The position numbers and the translations under genes are program-made. A stretch of DNA of 64,000 nucleotides from contig DASTVV010000226.1 of NCBI GenBank assembly GCA_035758925.1, positions 1-64,000 on the forward strand, read 5' to 3'. This DNA comes from DASPMP01 sp035758925 (GTDB taxonomy: Bacteria; Gemmatimonadota; Gemmatimonadetes; Gemmatimonadales; Gemmatimonadaceae). Positions 25,145 through 34,026 of the stretch are shown here, one piece after another (position 1 is the first letter of the stretch; every line of letters starts with the position of its first letter). The notes below the pieces were generated by a model that had not been told where the DNA came from, did no database searches, and was given only the letters and a program-made list of their open reading frames with translations.

Positions 25145-28100
25145 CTAGTCCGCGCTTTCCGGCTGCACGCCGCGCGCAGCTGGAGCGGCGAGAAGTCGGC
25201 GCGCCCGCGCGCCGAGCCATTGACGCCACTCGTCGAAGATCTCGTACACGGTAGGAATGACGAGCAGTGTGAGCACCGTGGACGCGATCACGCCCCCGAT
25301 CACGGCCCGGCCAAGCGGCGCGCGGAAATCCGCGCCTTCGCCCAGGCCCAGCGCCACCGGAATCATTCCGGCGATGAGCGCCAGCGTGGTCATCATGATC
25401 GGACGCAGCCGGATGCGGCCGGCCTCGATCAGCGCCTCGCGAAGGGAATAGCCCCTGTTCCTGCGCGACCACTTGGCAAAGTCGATCAGCAGGATGGCAT
25501 TCTTGGCCACGATGCCCATGAGCATCATCACGCCGATGAGACTCATGATGTTGAGCGTGCCGCGCGTGATGAGCAGCACCAGCACGACACCGATGAGCGA
25601 GAGGGGCAGCGATACGAGGATCGCGAGCGGATCGAGGAACGAACCGAACTGCACGACGAGGATGAGATACATGAGCATCACCGCGATACCCAGCGCGATG
25701 AGCATGTTGGTGAAGACCTCGTTCTGATTCCGCACCTGGCCGCCCTGCGTGATGGAGTACCCGGGCGGCAACGGCACCTTCCCCACCCGGCTCATCACGT
25801 CCCGCGCGACGTTGCCAACCGAGGCGCCGAGCACGTTGGCGCCGACGGTGACCACGCGCTGGCGCTGGAAATGATCGATCTGCGCCGGTCCTGACCCCGG
25901 CGTGATCGTCGCAATCTGCTCCAGCGGGACGAACGACGGCACGGTTCCCGGCTGCTGCCCACCGACCATGACCGGCAGCCGACCGAGGTCCGCGGCGCTT
26001 TCGCGCGCGCTGGCGGCAAGGCGCACGTGCACCTCACGCGAGATGCCGCCCGGGTCCACCCACGTGCCCGCGTTCACACCGGCGAATGCATAGCGCAGCG
26101 AAAGCGCCAGCTGAGCGAGGCTCACACCCAGGCTCCCGGCGAGACCACGGTTGATTTCAACGTTGAGCTCGGGCTTTCGGCCGCGCGTGGAAAGTCCGAC
26201 ATCCACGGCCCCGGGCGTGGCGCGCACGGAGTCCGCGATCGGTTCGGCGAGCTGCGCCAGCAGATTGGCGTCTGGGCCCTGCACCTGCAGCTGGAGCTGC
26301 TTCTGATTGCCGGCGAAACCGCCGGCGGCAAAGGTGTACGCGTTCATGCCGCCGAACCTCGCGATCTCCTTCCGGATGATGCGCCCGAACTGGTCCTGGC
26401 TGATCGAGCGGTCGCGTTTGGGCACCAGCCTCACATAGACCGTTGCGTTGTCGACCTCGGCAGACCCCGACGTGCTCCCGACGGTGGTGTACGTGTAGGC
26501 CACTTCCTTGTGCGTGCGCGCCCGCGCCGCGACTTCTTCCGCCTTGAGCGTGGTGTATTCCAAGCTCGATCCTGGCGCCGTCTCGATGGCGATATTCAGC
26601 TCACTGTTGTCGCTCAGGGGCGCGAAACCGAACCCGCCGAACGCCACCTGCAGCGCAAGCGCGGCAACGAACGAGAAGCCGGCGAGCCCGATCATCAGGA
26701 GGCGATGGTCCAGCGCCCAACCGATGACGTTGCGGTAGCTGTCCGCCTGGCGCTCGAACCAGATGTTGAACCGGTCCAGCGCGCGCGCGATCGGGTTACG
26801 TCTCTCGTGGGCCTCGAGCTGTGGATCCGGCCAATAGGCCGACAGCATTGGGTCCAGCGAAAACGAGACGAACAACGACACCAGCACCGCGGCCGCGATG
26901 GTGAGCGCGAACGGCTTGAAGAACTGGCCCGCGATACCGGGCATGAAGCCCACCGGAACAAATACGGCGACGATGGAGAACGTCGTCGCCGTCACCGCGA
27001 GGCCGATCTCGTCCGTGGCCTCGTGCGCGGCCTTCATGTGGTCCGAGCCCAGCTCCACGTGTCGCACGATGTTCTCGCGCACCACGATCGCGTCGTCGAT
27101 GAGGATGCCGATCGCCAGCGACAGCCCCAGCAGCGACATCACGTTGAGGGTGAAGCCCAGCACGAGGAGCGGAAAGAATGCCGTGAGGACGGACACCGGC
27201 AGCGCGAGACCGGTGATCACGGTGGAGCGCCACGAGTTGAGGAACAGGAACACCACCAGCACGGTGAGCAGCGCGCCCTCGACCAGCGTCTCCTCGACGT
27301 TCCGTACCGAGTTGCGCACGCGGACGCCGGAATCGCGGACCAGCTCCAAACGTGTTCCCGCCGGCAGCGTCTTCTGGATCTCGCCCACGCGCTTTCGGAC
27401 GCCGTCGCTCACCGCCGTCGTCGCATACTCGCGTGACTTCACGACGTCGAGTCCGATCGCCGGCGTCCCGTTGAAGCGGGCCGCCGAACGCGGCTCCGCG
27501 GCACCCGCAAAAACGTTGGCCACCTGCCCCAATGTGACGATGCGTCCGTTGCGCGCGGTGATCACCAGGTCGGTGAAGTCTTCTGGTCGCTCGTATCGGC
27601 CGCGCAGCCTGATGGACCGCTGCTCCAGGGTGGTCGTGACGCTCCCGACCGGAGCCGCGAGGTTCTGAGCGCGCAGGGCTGACACCACCTGGTCGATGCC
27701 GACGCCGACCGCCTCGAGGTCGGCGGGACGGACCTCCACCACAAGCTGCGCGCTGTCGCCGCCAGCCACATTCACCTGTGCGACACCCGCGATCGCTCGC
27801 AGTTCGCCCCCGATCGTTTCGTCGGCGAGCTGCGTGAGCTGCGGCGTGGTGAGGACGGTCGACGTCAGCGCCAGCGAGACGATCGGCAGTGTATTCGGGT
27901 CGAAGCGCTGGACGGCGGGCTCGAGAATCTCGTTCGGCAACTGGCCGCGCACGGCCGAGATCGCGTCGCGCACATCCTGGGTGGCCTGGTTGACGTCCTT
28001 GGAGAACACGAACTGCACGATGATCTGCGCGAAGCCATCAGTGGACGTCGAGTTCAGTTTGTCGACGCCGCTGATGCCCGAGATCTTGTCCTCGAGGCGG

Positions 28101-28294
28101 CTGACGACCTCGCGTTCGACGACATCCGGCGCGGCGCCGGGATACGCGATCCCGATGAAGACGATGGGTTGGTCGAGGTCGGGATACTCGTCGGTGTCCA
28201 GCCGCGCGAGCGACGCGAGGCCGAACACCACGAGCGCGATCATCGTGACGACGGTGATGATCGGCCGACGGATCGCGAAGTCCGATATGAACAT
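25145..28294 (-). CDS. RND family efflux permease (AcrB/MdtB-like)
   Basis: This 1049-residue protein is a full-length HAE-type RND inner-membrane pump with 12 membrane helices and two large periplasmic loops. The proton-relay Asp pair is present in GILIDDAIVVRENI. The N-terminus MFISDFAIRRPIITVVTMIALV is typical. It should export drugs, dyes or cell-made small molecules in a tripartite complex. No membrane-fusion or outer-membrane partner gene is adjacent, so the pump must use components encoded elsewhere. A 77-nt gap separates its start from the next gene's stop. Confidence 0.93.
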   Translation of the reverse strand: MFISDFAIRRPIITVVTMIALVVFGLASLARLDTDEYPDLDQPIVFIGIAYPGAAPDVVEREVVSRLEDKISGISGVDKLNSTSTDGFAQIIVQFVFSKDVNQATQDVRDAISAVRGQLPNEILEPAVQRFDPNTLPIVSLALTSTVLTTPQLTQLADETIGGELRAIAGVAQVNVAGGDSAQLVVEVRPADLEAVGVGIDQVVSALRAQNLAAPVGSVTTTLEQRSIRLRGRYERPEDFTDLVITARNGRIVTLGQVANVFAGAAEPRSAARFNGTPAIGLDVVKSREYATTAVSDGVRKRVGEIQKTLPAGTRLELVRDSGVRVRNSVRNVEETLVEGALLTVLVVFLFLNSWRSTVITGLALPVSVLTAFFPLLVLGFTLNVMSLLGLSLAIGILIDDAIVVRENIVRHVELGSDHMKAAHEATDEIGLAVTATTFSIVAVFVPVGFMPGIAGQFFKPFALTIAAAVLVSLFVSFSLDPMLSAYWPDPQLEAHERRNPIARALDRFNIWFERQADSYRNVIGWALDHRLLMIGLAGFSFVAALALQVAFGGFGFAPLSDNSELNIAIETAPGSSLEYTTLKAEEVAARARTHKEVAYTYTTVGSTSGSAEVDNATVYVRLVPKRDRSISQDQFGRIIRKEIARFGGMNAYTFAAGGFAGNQKQLQLQVQGPDANLLAQLAEPIADSVRATPGAVDVGLSTRGRKPELNVEINRGLAGSLGVSLAQLALSLRYAFAGVNAGTWVDPGGISREVHVRLAASARESAADLGRLPVMVGGQQPGTVPSFVPLEQIATITPGSGPAQIDHFQRQRVVTVGANVLGASVGNVARDVMSRVGKVPLPPGYSITQGGQVRNQNEVFTNMLIALGIAVMLMYLILVVQFGSFLDPLAILVSLPLSLIGVVLVLLITRGTLNIMSLIGVMMLMGIVAKNAILLIDFAKWSRRNRGYSLREALIEAGRIRLRPIMMTTLALIAGMIPVALGLGEGADFRAPLGRAVIGGVIASTVLTLLVIPTVYEIFDEWRQWLGARARRLLAAPAARGVQPESAD

Positions 28295-28371
28295 GCTTTG
28301 CGCAAGCTAGCATGCCCGGCGCCGCTGTTCTCTGCTGTGGCCGCCGCGCTGGCGCGCTTGGCGGGGGGCCG

Positions 28372-29634
28372 TTAGGTGCCGTCGCCCACGGCAGCCGTGG
28401 CGCCGCCATCCACCTCGCGCAGAAACTCGCGAACGACCCGCAGCATTTCACTCGCGTTGTCCCACAGTACCTCGGTCGCCGCATCGGGGATCGTTGCCAG
28501 CTTGGCGCCGGGCGTGAGCGTCGCGTACCGCTCGACGATCCGCGGACCCGCGGCGTCGAACTGGCCCACCGTGAAGAGGGTTGGGACTGCGACGCGCCGA
28601 AGCAATTTCGTGGCGTCGTAGGTCTTCAGTGCACCAGCGATGCCGAATTCGCTGGGACCGCGAAGGTAGCGGCGCTGCTCCAGGTTCATCGTCTTGGCGG
28701 CACTGTCGACTTCGGACTCGTTCGGCCGAATCGACACGTACTTGTAGCTGTACTCCCGAACAGCATCCGCATAGTCGGGGGCGTCGAAATCCAGCGTCTG
28801 TTCGCGCGCCGCGATCGTCTTGCGCACTGTGTCGGTCAGCGTGGCAACGAGCTCGCTGGCGTGCCTGGTCCACGCGCGGCTGCTCAGCAGCGGGCTGGCG
28901 AGCGTGAGACTCGCGACGCGCTCGGGATGTGCCCGATAGTATTCGAGGCCCACGATGGCGCCCCAGGCGTGTCCGACGACGTGCACCCGCTCGTAGCCGA
29001 GAGCCGCGCGCAAGGAATCCAGTTCCTTCACGAAGCTGACGATGGTGAAGCGCGTGGTGTCGACCGTCTTGTCGGAGTGCCCGGCGCCCAGTTGGTCGTA
29101 GCGTACGACTGGCCGGTCGTCGCCCAGCGTCTCGAATGCCTTCAGGCTGAAGCTGCCGACACCGGGTCCGCCGTGGATCAGGATCACGGGAGTCCGGGTG
29201 CCTGTTCCAATGCGCCGATACCAGATGCGGCCGCCGTCGACGGGCAGGAGTGCCTCGACTTCACTTGGCCGCTGCGTGGCCTGCAACGCCGCGACCCGGG
29301 CCTGCGGCAACCAGGAATACGGAACCCAGCCCTCCTTTCTTGCCACGAGATAGGTACTGCCAGCCCAGCACATCACCAGCCAGATGTAGATGCGACCCAG
29401 CGTTTGCCACGTGTAGGGCCTGCTCATGAAATACGCCTGCGAAGCGATGACGAGCAGGCCGGCGACGAGCGGGAAGACGAAGATCCGAAGTCCAAAGAAC
29501 GCGGCGAACGTCACGAACATGAACGCGCCCCACTTCCGTGACAGAAGAATCGACTTGATTGCGATGTATCCACCACAGATGACAGCGATCACATAGAACG
29601 CCAATAGCAGCGTCTCGAGCGACCAGGCGACCAT
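28372..29634 (-). CDS. Membrane-anchored alpha/beta hydrolase homologue lacking catalytic residues
   Basis: This 420-residue protein has three membrane helices in residues 1-105. Its alpha/beta-hydrolase domain resembles proline iminopeptidases (ILIHGGPGVGSFSLKAFE, RPVVRYDQLGAGHSD). The nucleophile motif should read GxSxG, but here is VVGHAWGAIVGL, with Ala223 in place of serine. The catalytic histidine position also reads Thr387 (IPDAATEVLWDN). The acid region GQFDAAGP is kept. It is therefore probably an inactive peptidase-like protein, perhaps a binding or regulatory one. The ATG at 29634 avoids a poor N-terminal extension from 29724. The gene is otherwise intact. Confidence 0.8.
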   Translation of the reverse strand: MVAWSLETLLLAFYVIAVICGGYIAIKSILLSRKWGAFMFVTFAAFFGLRIFVFPLVAGLLVIASQAYFMSRPYTWQTLGRIYIWLVMCWAGSTYLVARKEGWVPYSWLPQARVAALQATQRPSEVEALLPVDGGRIWYRRIGTGTRTPVILIHGGPGVGSFSLKAFETLGDDRPVVRYDQLGAGHSDKTVDTTRFTIVSFVKELDSLRAALGYERVHVVGHAWGAIVGLEYYRAHPERVASLTLASPLLSSRAWTRHASELVATLTDTVRKTIAAREQTLDFDAPDYADAVREYSYKYVSIRPNESEVDSAAKTMNLEQRRYLRGPSEFGIAGALKTYDATKLLRRVAVPTLFTVGQFDAAGPRIVERYATLTPGAKLATIPDAATEVLWDNASEMLRVVREFLREVDGGATAAVGDGT

Positions 29635-29774
29635 TACGGCAACTCCAGGTGTGCGTGAGGCATGAATCTCGAACGACACGAACGGCTTCGTCCGCACGTT
29701 TTGCAGGACGGGCAAACTAGACACTTGTCACACAGCGTTACGTTCTTGGTTGCGTCTGCGTTTAGCTCCATGGT

Positions 29775-30773
29775 ATGCGCTGTCGAATAGTCGTCCTCGC
29801 GTTCTTCTTCGCGTTGCAGGGCTGCGAAACCGGCACGTCACCGGCGTCCGGCGATGTCGTGCTGCTCGAGGACTTCTCCGCCCGACAGGTCTTTCCGTCG
29901 AGCAACTGGTGGAACCTCGACATCTCGGCCGCGCCCGTTGACCCGCAGTCGCAGAGCATCATCGACTGGATCAGCGGTCGAACGCCGCAGAACCCGACCG
30001 CAAAGCGGTCGATGCATCCGGACTTCGGGCCGCCGCCATACGGTATTCCTTATGTGGGTGTCGGAGCGGACCATGCGCTCGTCGCGGTGACGTTCACTTC
30101 GTATGCGAGCGAAAGCGACGCCGGCGCGCCCGGTAGACCCGCCGGCTATCCGATCCCGCTGCTCGCGCGGACGCAGCCGAACGTCGTGGAGGGCGGCGTG
30201 CCCGGCGGCGGCAGCAGCGGCGATCGGCACCTCATCGTCGTGGACCGTGATCGTTGGCTGCTATACGAAACGTTCGCCACCCGCTGGAACGCCGCGGCGT
30301 CACGCTGGGAGGCTGGCTCCGGCGCGGTGTACGATCTGTCGAGCAATGCACGCCGGCCCGACGGATGGACCTCTGCGGATGCCGCGGGACTGGCGATTTT
30401 TCCTGGGCTCGTTCGCCACGACGAGGTTGCCGCCGCTGGGCCAATCCGTCACGCGTTCCGCGTCACCACCCGCGCGACCAACGGCTACGTATGGCCGGCG
30501 TCACACCAGGCAGGTAGTACGGCCGGTGCGCCGCCCATGGGCACGCGCCTTCGCCTCAAGGATTCTGTAGACATCAGCGGGTATCCGGCCGACGTCCGAA
30601 AGATTCTTCAGGCCATGAAGACGTACGGGCTGATCGTCGCGGACAACGGCACCGACATGTACGTGACGGGCACAATGGACGCCGCGTGGAACAACGACAT
30701 CATCAACCCGGCCTTTCACGGTTTGACCGCTGATGCGTTCGAAGTGATCAAACTGGGCTGGGGCGCGCCGTAA
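29775..30773 (+). CDS. Conserved hypothetical lipoprotein
   Basis: This 332-residue protein has a lipoprotein signal (FFFALQGC). It belongs to an uncharacterised secreted family that I recognise by its motifs: SNWWNLDIS near the N-terminus, HPDFGPPPYGIPYV, GSGAVYDLSSNARRPDGWTSADAAG, LVRHDEV, GYVWPASH and the closing ADNGTDMYVTGTMDAAWNND. Full-length examples occur in varied soil bacteria; no function is established to my knowledge. A strong terminator follows at 30777. Confidence 0.7.
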   Translation: MRCRIVVLAFFFALQGCETGTSPASGDVVLLEDFSARQVFPSSNWWNLDISAAPVDPQSQSIIDWISGRTPQNPTAKRSMHPDFGPPPYGIPYVGVGADHALVAVTFTSYASESDAGAPGRPAGYPIPLLARTQPNVVEGGVPGGGSSGDRHLIVVDRDRWLLYETFATRWNAAASRWEAGSGAVYDLSSNARRPDGWTSADAAGLAIFPGLVRHDEVAAAGPIRHAFRVTTRATNGYVWPASHQAGSTAGAPPMGTRLRLKDSVDISGYPADVRKILQAMKTYGLIVADNGTDMYVTGTMDAAWNNDIINPAFHGLTADAFEVIKLGWGAP

Positions 30774-30776
30774 AAA

Positions 30777-30801
30777 AAAGGCCGGCGATTCGCCGGCCTT
30801 T
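30777..30801. terminator. Strong bidirectional intrinsic terminator
   Basis: AAAGGCCGGCG (30777-30787) and CGCCGGCCTTT (30791-30801) form an 11-bp stem with an ATT loop. It is preceded by an A-run (30772-30779) and ends in TTT, so it serves both the lipoprotein gene and the convergent gene at 30818. Confidence 0.9.
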
Positions 30802-30817
30802 CTAGGCGCGAACCCCG

Positions 30818-31573
30818 TCAGGGCATGGCTCGCTGAACAGCAGGGCTGATCATTCTCACCGGGTTGTACTTCACGCCCAGCGTGAACCGATAGGCGGTCA
30901 TGGCGTAGTGCGGTCTATCCGGGATTGGCCCCTGCGCCCACGCCGTCATCCGGCTGCGTAGCACCGACAGTCCGGTCGTCAGGAAGAAGCGCGTAGTCAG
31001 CATGTATTCCATGCCAGCGCCGGCAGCGCCTCCGAAGCCCTGGCTGAACCGTGACGCGGAAGCCGCCGGTGTCGCCGCGGGGTCCACGACGTCGAATGGA
31101 CGAACGATGCCGGCGTCCGACGCGAACACGTACCCCACGCGGAGATCGACGTATGGATGCGCCCGTGTCGTCTCGAGGCGATCAGGGCGCAGGCGCGTGC
31201 CGAGCTCCACGGTCTCGGAATGCGTTACGCTGCCCTGGCGCGATGCCGTCACATCGAGCGTCGCGGACGCGTGCCGCGAAAGGCGATACTCCGCGCGTGT
31301 GCCCGCGCCGTAGCTCGTACGGCGGTTCCCACCGAGGAGGTTTTCGGCGAGCGCCGGCGACTGGACGTAGCTGATGAGCGGATAGCTCTCGAACGAAATG
31401 GGCAGCCGCCGGAAAACCGACTGCCGAGCAATTGGTCCCGGTTGTGGCGGCAGGGGCTGCGGACCGGTCGGGCCGCGCCCTCTCCCTGTCGCTCCGGCAG
31501 TCGGTACGCGCTGAGCCTCGAGCACAAGGGGCAACAGCAGCAACAGCGTGACAGCGGCAGCACGGATACGCAT
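30818..31573 (-). CDS. Hypothetical outer-membrane beta-barrel protein
   Basis: This 251-residue protein has a signal peptide ending LEAQR, a Gly/Pro-rich stretch (RGRGPTGPQPLPPQPGP), then about eight amphipathic strands (YGAGTRAEYRLSR, DLRVGYVFASDAG, GAGMEYMLTTRFFLTTGLS, YRFTLGVKYNP), as in small OmpA- or OmpW-like barrels. It shares a terminator with the lipoprotein gene on the other strand. The family is unknown. Confidence 0.65.
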   Translation of the reverse strand: MRIRAAAVTLLLLLPLVLEAQRVPTAGATGRGRGPTGPQPLPPQPGPIARQSVFRRLPISFESYPLISYVQSPALAENLLGGNRRTSYGAGTRAEYRLSRHASATLDVTASRQGSVTHSETVELGTRLRPDRLETTRAHPYVDLRVGYVFASDAGIVRPFDVVDPAATPAASASRFSQGFGGAAGAGMEYMLTTRFFLTTGLSVLRSRMTAWAQGPIPDRPHYAMTAYRFTLGVKYNPVRMISPAVQRAMP

Positions 31574-31640
31574 CGCGCCCTCACCGGTCCAGTGTATACA
31601 ATCGGCTTCAATGTGCTGCGACCAAGCCCATTCCGCAAGC

Positions 31641-31744
31641 GACAGCTGTCAGCCTACAACAGTCAGCTGACAGCCATCGAGCACCGCAGCCATCTCACGG
31701 TATCGCTCTCGGCTGACAGCCATCGGCTTTCGGCTGTCAGTGGC
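31641..31744. repeat. CTGACAGCC palindrome cluster
   Basis: The 104 nt between the barrel gene and the TonB-receptor stop hold two perfect 10-bp palindromes (GACAGCTGTC at 31641; GTCAGCTGAC at 31662), the inverted pair GCTGTCAG/CTGACAGC (31645 and 31666), and a second hairpin CTGACAGCC (31713-31721) with GGCTGTCAG (31732-31740). CTGACAGCCATCG occurs twice as a direct repeat. The TGA stop of the receptor gene lies inside the last palindrome. Confidence 0.7.
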
Positions 31745-33932
31745 TCCCTGCGCTGATGCGCAGCCCGACGCTATACACCCGCCCCTCGAGCGGTCCCCAG
31801 ACCGGCGTCGTCCACTCACCCGTGGCGCGTGGCACCGGAAGCAGCAACGGCTCGAAGCGTGTCTGCCTGGCATCGGTGAGGTTCTCGACGTTCGCGAACA
31901 GCTTGTATCGTCCGACGCGCTGCGTGGCCAGGAGGCCCACCACCGTATAGTTGGCGCCGGTGGAACGAAACGGGTCGCGGTCCAGCGGCTGCTTACCCGT
32001 GTAGAACGCCTCGAGCGCGATCCATGTGCCGTGCGCGGCGTCCTCCCACGTGATGTCCACCCCCCCGGCGTGGCGCGGCAGATAGGCTGCCGGGCGAGTT
32101 GCGTCCCGTGCTGCGTCGAGCGGCTCGCGAGCCTCGGTGAAGGTGTAGAGCGCCGTGATGAAAAGCGGTTCGTGATCGTACACGCCGAACAGCTCAACAC
32201 CTCGGGCAGTCGCGTCGGCCAGCGAATTTCCAACCTTGATGGTGCCATCCGAGTCGTCGAGCTCCGACGTCACCTGATGATGCACTGTCGACGCGAATGC
32301 CGTCGCATTGAGCTCCATGGGCCCTTCCCGGCCATTCACGTCGAACGCACCGTAGTCCGCGGTCTCGACGCCGAGCGACTCGAAGCCACGCACGCGACGG
32401 ACTCCGAGCCCTTCGGCCTCCTCGACGAAAGGCGTTGGCGCGTAGAAGCCGCGCGTCCCGGAGAGGCGTGCCGTCCAGCCTTTCCGGAGCTGTCGCAACA
32501 TCGAAATACGTGGACTGACGAACGGGCCGTACCGCGAGTGGTTGTCCAGTCGTGCGCTCGCCGTCAGTGACGTACGTTCCGTCACACGCCACGCGTCCTG
32601 GGCGAAACCAGACGCCGTCGTGAAGTTGAAGTCTATCGGCGAGTACTCGGCTACCCGCGCCCGATCGAGCTCGATGGACAGTCCCGCAAGCACATCGTGC
32701 GTTCCGCTGCTGTTGGAGTATGAAAGCTCCCCAAATCCCGTCGACCGGCGCACGCGTTCGGACGCACCGCCGAACGTCTTGTCCTTGTCGTCCACGTTGA
32801 CGGCAGACCGCAGCTGCACCATTCCATGCGCTCCAGTGAGACGATGGGCGACGATGCCGACGTCGCCACGCCGCGTGACCGCTGACTCCGCATAAGCAGA
32901 GCCGTTCGGTCCCACACGACCAGGAACGATGCCGCCGTCGCGATGCTCCGCGGTACCTCCAGCAGTGATGAACATCGAACGGCCTGACGGCCAGTCGATG
33001 AACACGCGAGGCCGGGCCTCGACGCGCCGGACGCGTGGAATATCCGCCCAGCCGTCGCCGTCCATGTCCCTCATGTCCTGTACGTGCGCGCCCGTCACTG
33101 CCGTGTAGCCCCACGCATCGCTCACCTGGCGCGAGCTCCATCCGAACAGATTGGAACCCCGTTCACTGGTGCCCTGCACCAGCAGGTCGCCCTCGTGTCC
33201 GGGACGCTTGGAGATGAGGTTGATCATCCCGCCCAGCGCCGACGGGCCGTACAACGCCGAGGCGGGCCCCTTGACGACTTCGATCTGCCGGAGATCCGCT
33301 GGCGGCAACTGCAGCAGATCGAGGCCGCTGCCACTACCGCCATAGAGCGGCAGCCCGTCCGCGAGCAGAAGGGTGTATCGCGGCCTCAATCCCTGCATCC
33401 GGACAGCCGACGCTCCCGTGGCAGCGGACAGCTGCTGGACGCGGATGCCCGCCATCTCGGTCAGGAACTTGGTGAGATCGCTGGGCCGCATCTCGGTCTT
33501 TTCGGCGACGTCATCGCCCGCGAGGACTTCCACGCGTAGCGGTTCGCTTTCGATGCGTTGCGCCCCGCGCGCCGATGTCACGACGATGCCCGATAGCTCA
33601 GCAGGAATGGCGGTGAGTATGAAGTGCACGGTGGTGTCGCGCCCGCCCGCGACCACCACGAGCGCCGAGTCCGGCGCATAGCCGAGCAGTGTGACGCGAA
33701 CCAGGTGCGAGCCGGCTGGCAGGGTGAGTCGGGCGAGTCCCGCAGCGTTCGTCTCCGCGGCCGTGGTTTCGCCATGGACGACCGCATGGGCGAGCGGCAA
33801 GCCTTCCGATTCGACACGAACGGATACGCGAGCCGATGAGTCGGCGCGCTGCGCCGCCACCGACCTCGTGGCCGGTGCAAGTAACGCAATGGCAAGGACA
33901 GCCAGGGGGTGCACGCCAGGTCGTTTGCACAT
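31737..33932 (-). CDS. TonB-dependent outer-membrane receptor
   Basis: This 731-residue protein is a TonB-dependent receptor with signal peptide ending SVAAQ. A carboxypeptidase-regulatory-like domain (residues about 30-105) precedes the plug (IEVVKGPASALYGPSALGGMIN), then a 22-strand barrel. The ATG at 33932 is favoured over 34049 because it directly begins the signal. The C-terminus ends in GLRISAGSH, without the final aromatic residue usual in such barrels; its stop codon is supplied by the adjacent CTGACAGCC repeat, so the last residue or two may have been lost. The ligand is unknown. Confidence 0.92.
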   Translation of the reverse strand: MCKRPGVHPLAVLAIALLAPATRSVAAQRADSSARVSVRVESEGLPLAHAVVHGETTAAETNAAGLARLTLPAGSHLVRVTLLGYAPDSALVVVAGGRDTTVHFILTAIPAELSGIVVTSARGAQRIESEPLRVEVLAGDDVAEKTEMRPSDLTKFLTEMAGIRVQQLSAATGASAVRMQGLRPRYTLLLADGLPLYGGSGSGLDLLQLPPADLRQIEVVKGPASALYGPSALGGMINLISKRPGHEGDLLVQGTSERGSNLFGWSSRQVSDAWGYTAVTGAHVQDMRDMDGDGWADIPRVRRVEARPRVFIDWPSGRSMFITAGGTAEHRDGGIVPGRVGPNGSAYAESAVTRRGDVGIVAHRLTGAHGMVQLRSAVNVDDKDKTFGGASERVRRSTGFGELSYSNSSGTHDVLAGLSIELDRARVAEYSPIDFNFTTASGFAQDAWRVTERTSLTASARLDNHSRYGPFVSPRISMLRQLRKGWTARLSGTRGFYAPTPFVEEAEGLGVRRVRGFESLGVETADYGAFDVNGREGPMELNATAFASTVHHQVTSELDDSDGTIKVGNSLADATARGVELFGVYDHEPLFITALYTFTEAREPLDAARDATRPAAYLPRHAGGVDITWEDAAHGTWIALEAFYTGKQPLDRDPFRSTGANYTVVGLLATQRVGRYKLFANVENLTDARQTRFEPLLLPVPRATGEWTTPVWGPLEGRVYSVGLRISAGSH

Positions 33933-34026
33933 GGACGGAATATGAACAGCGAACCACCAGCCTGGCACGGTCGCACTTCCCGGTGTCGCTAGGTTGCAAA
34001 CAGCGATGATGCTCAGAAGGTCACCA

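Noticed and set aside
26027..27436. Long plus-strand ORF of 469 codons opposite the RND gene
   Set aside because: It is the antisense of a well-conserved RND pump; the residues are Arg-, His- and Glu-rich with no domain, as expected for a high-GC shadow frame.
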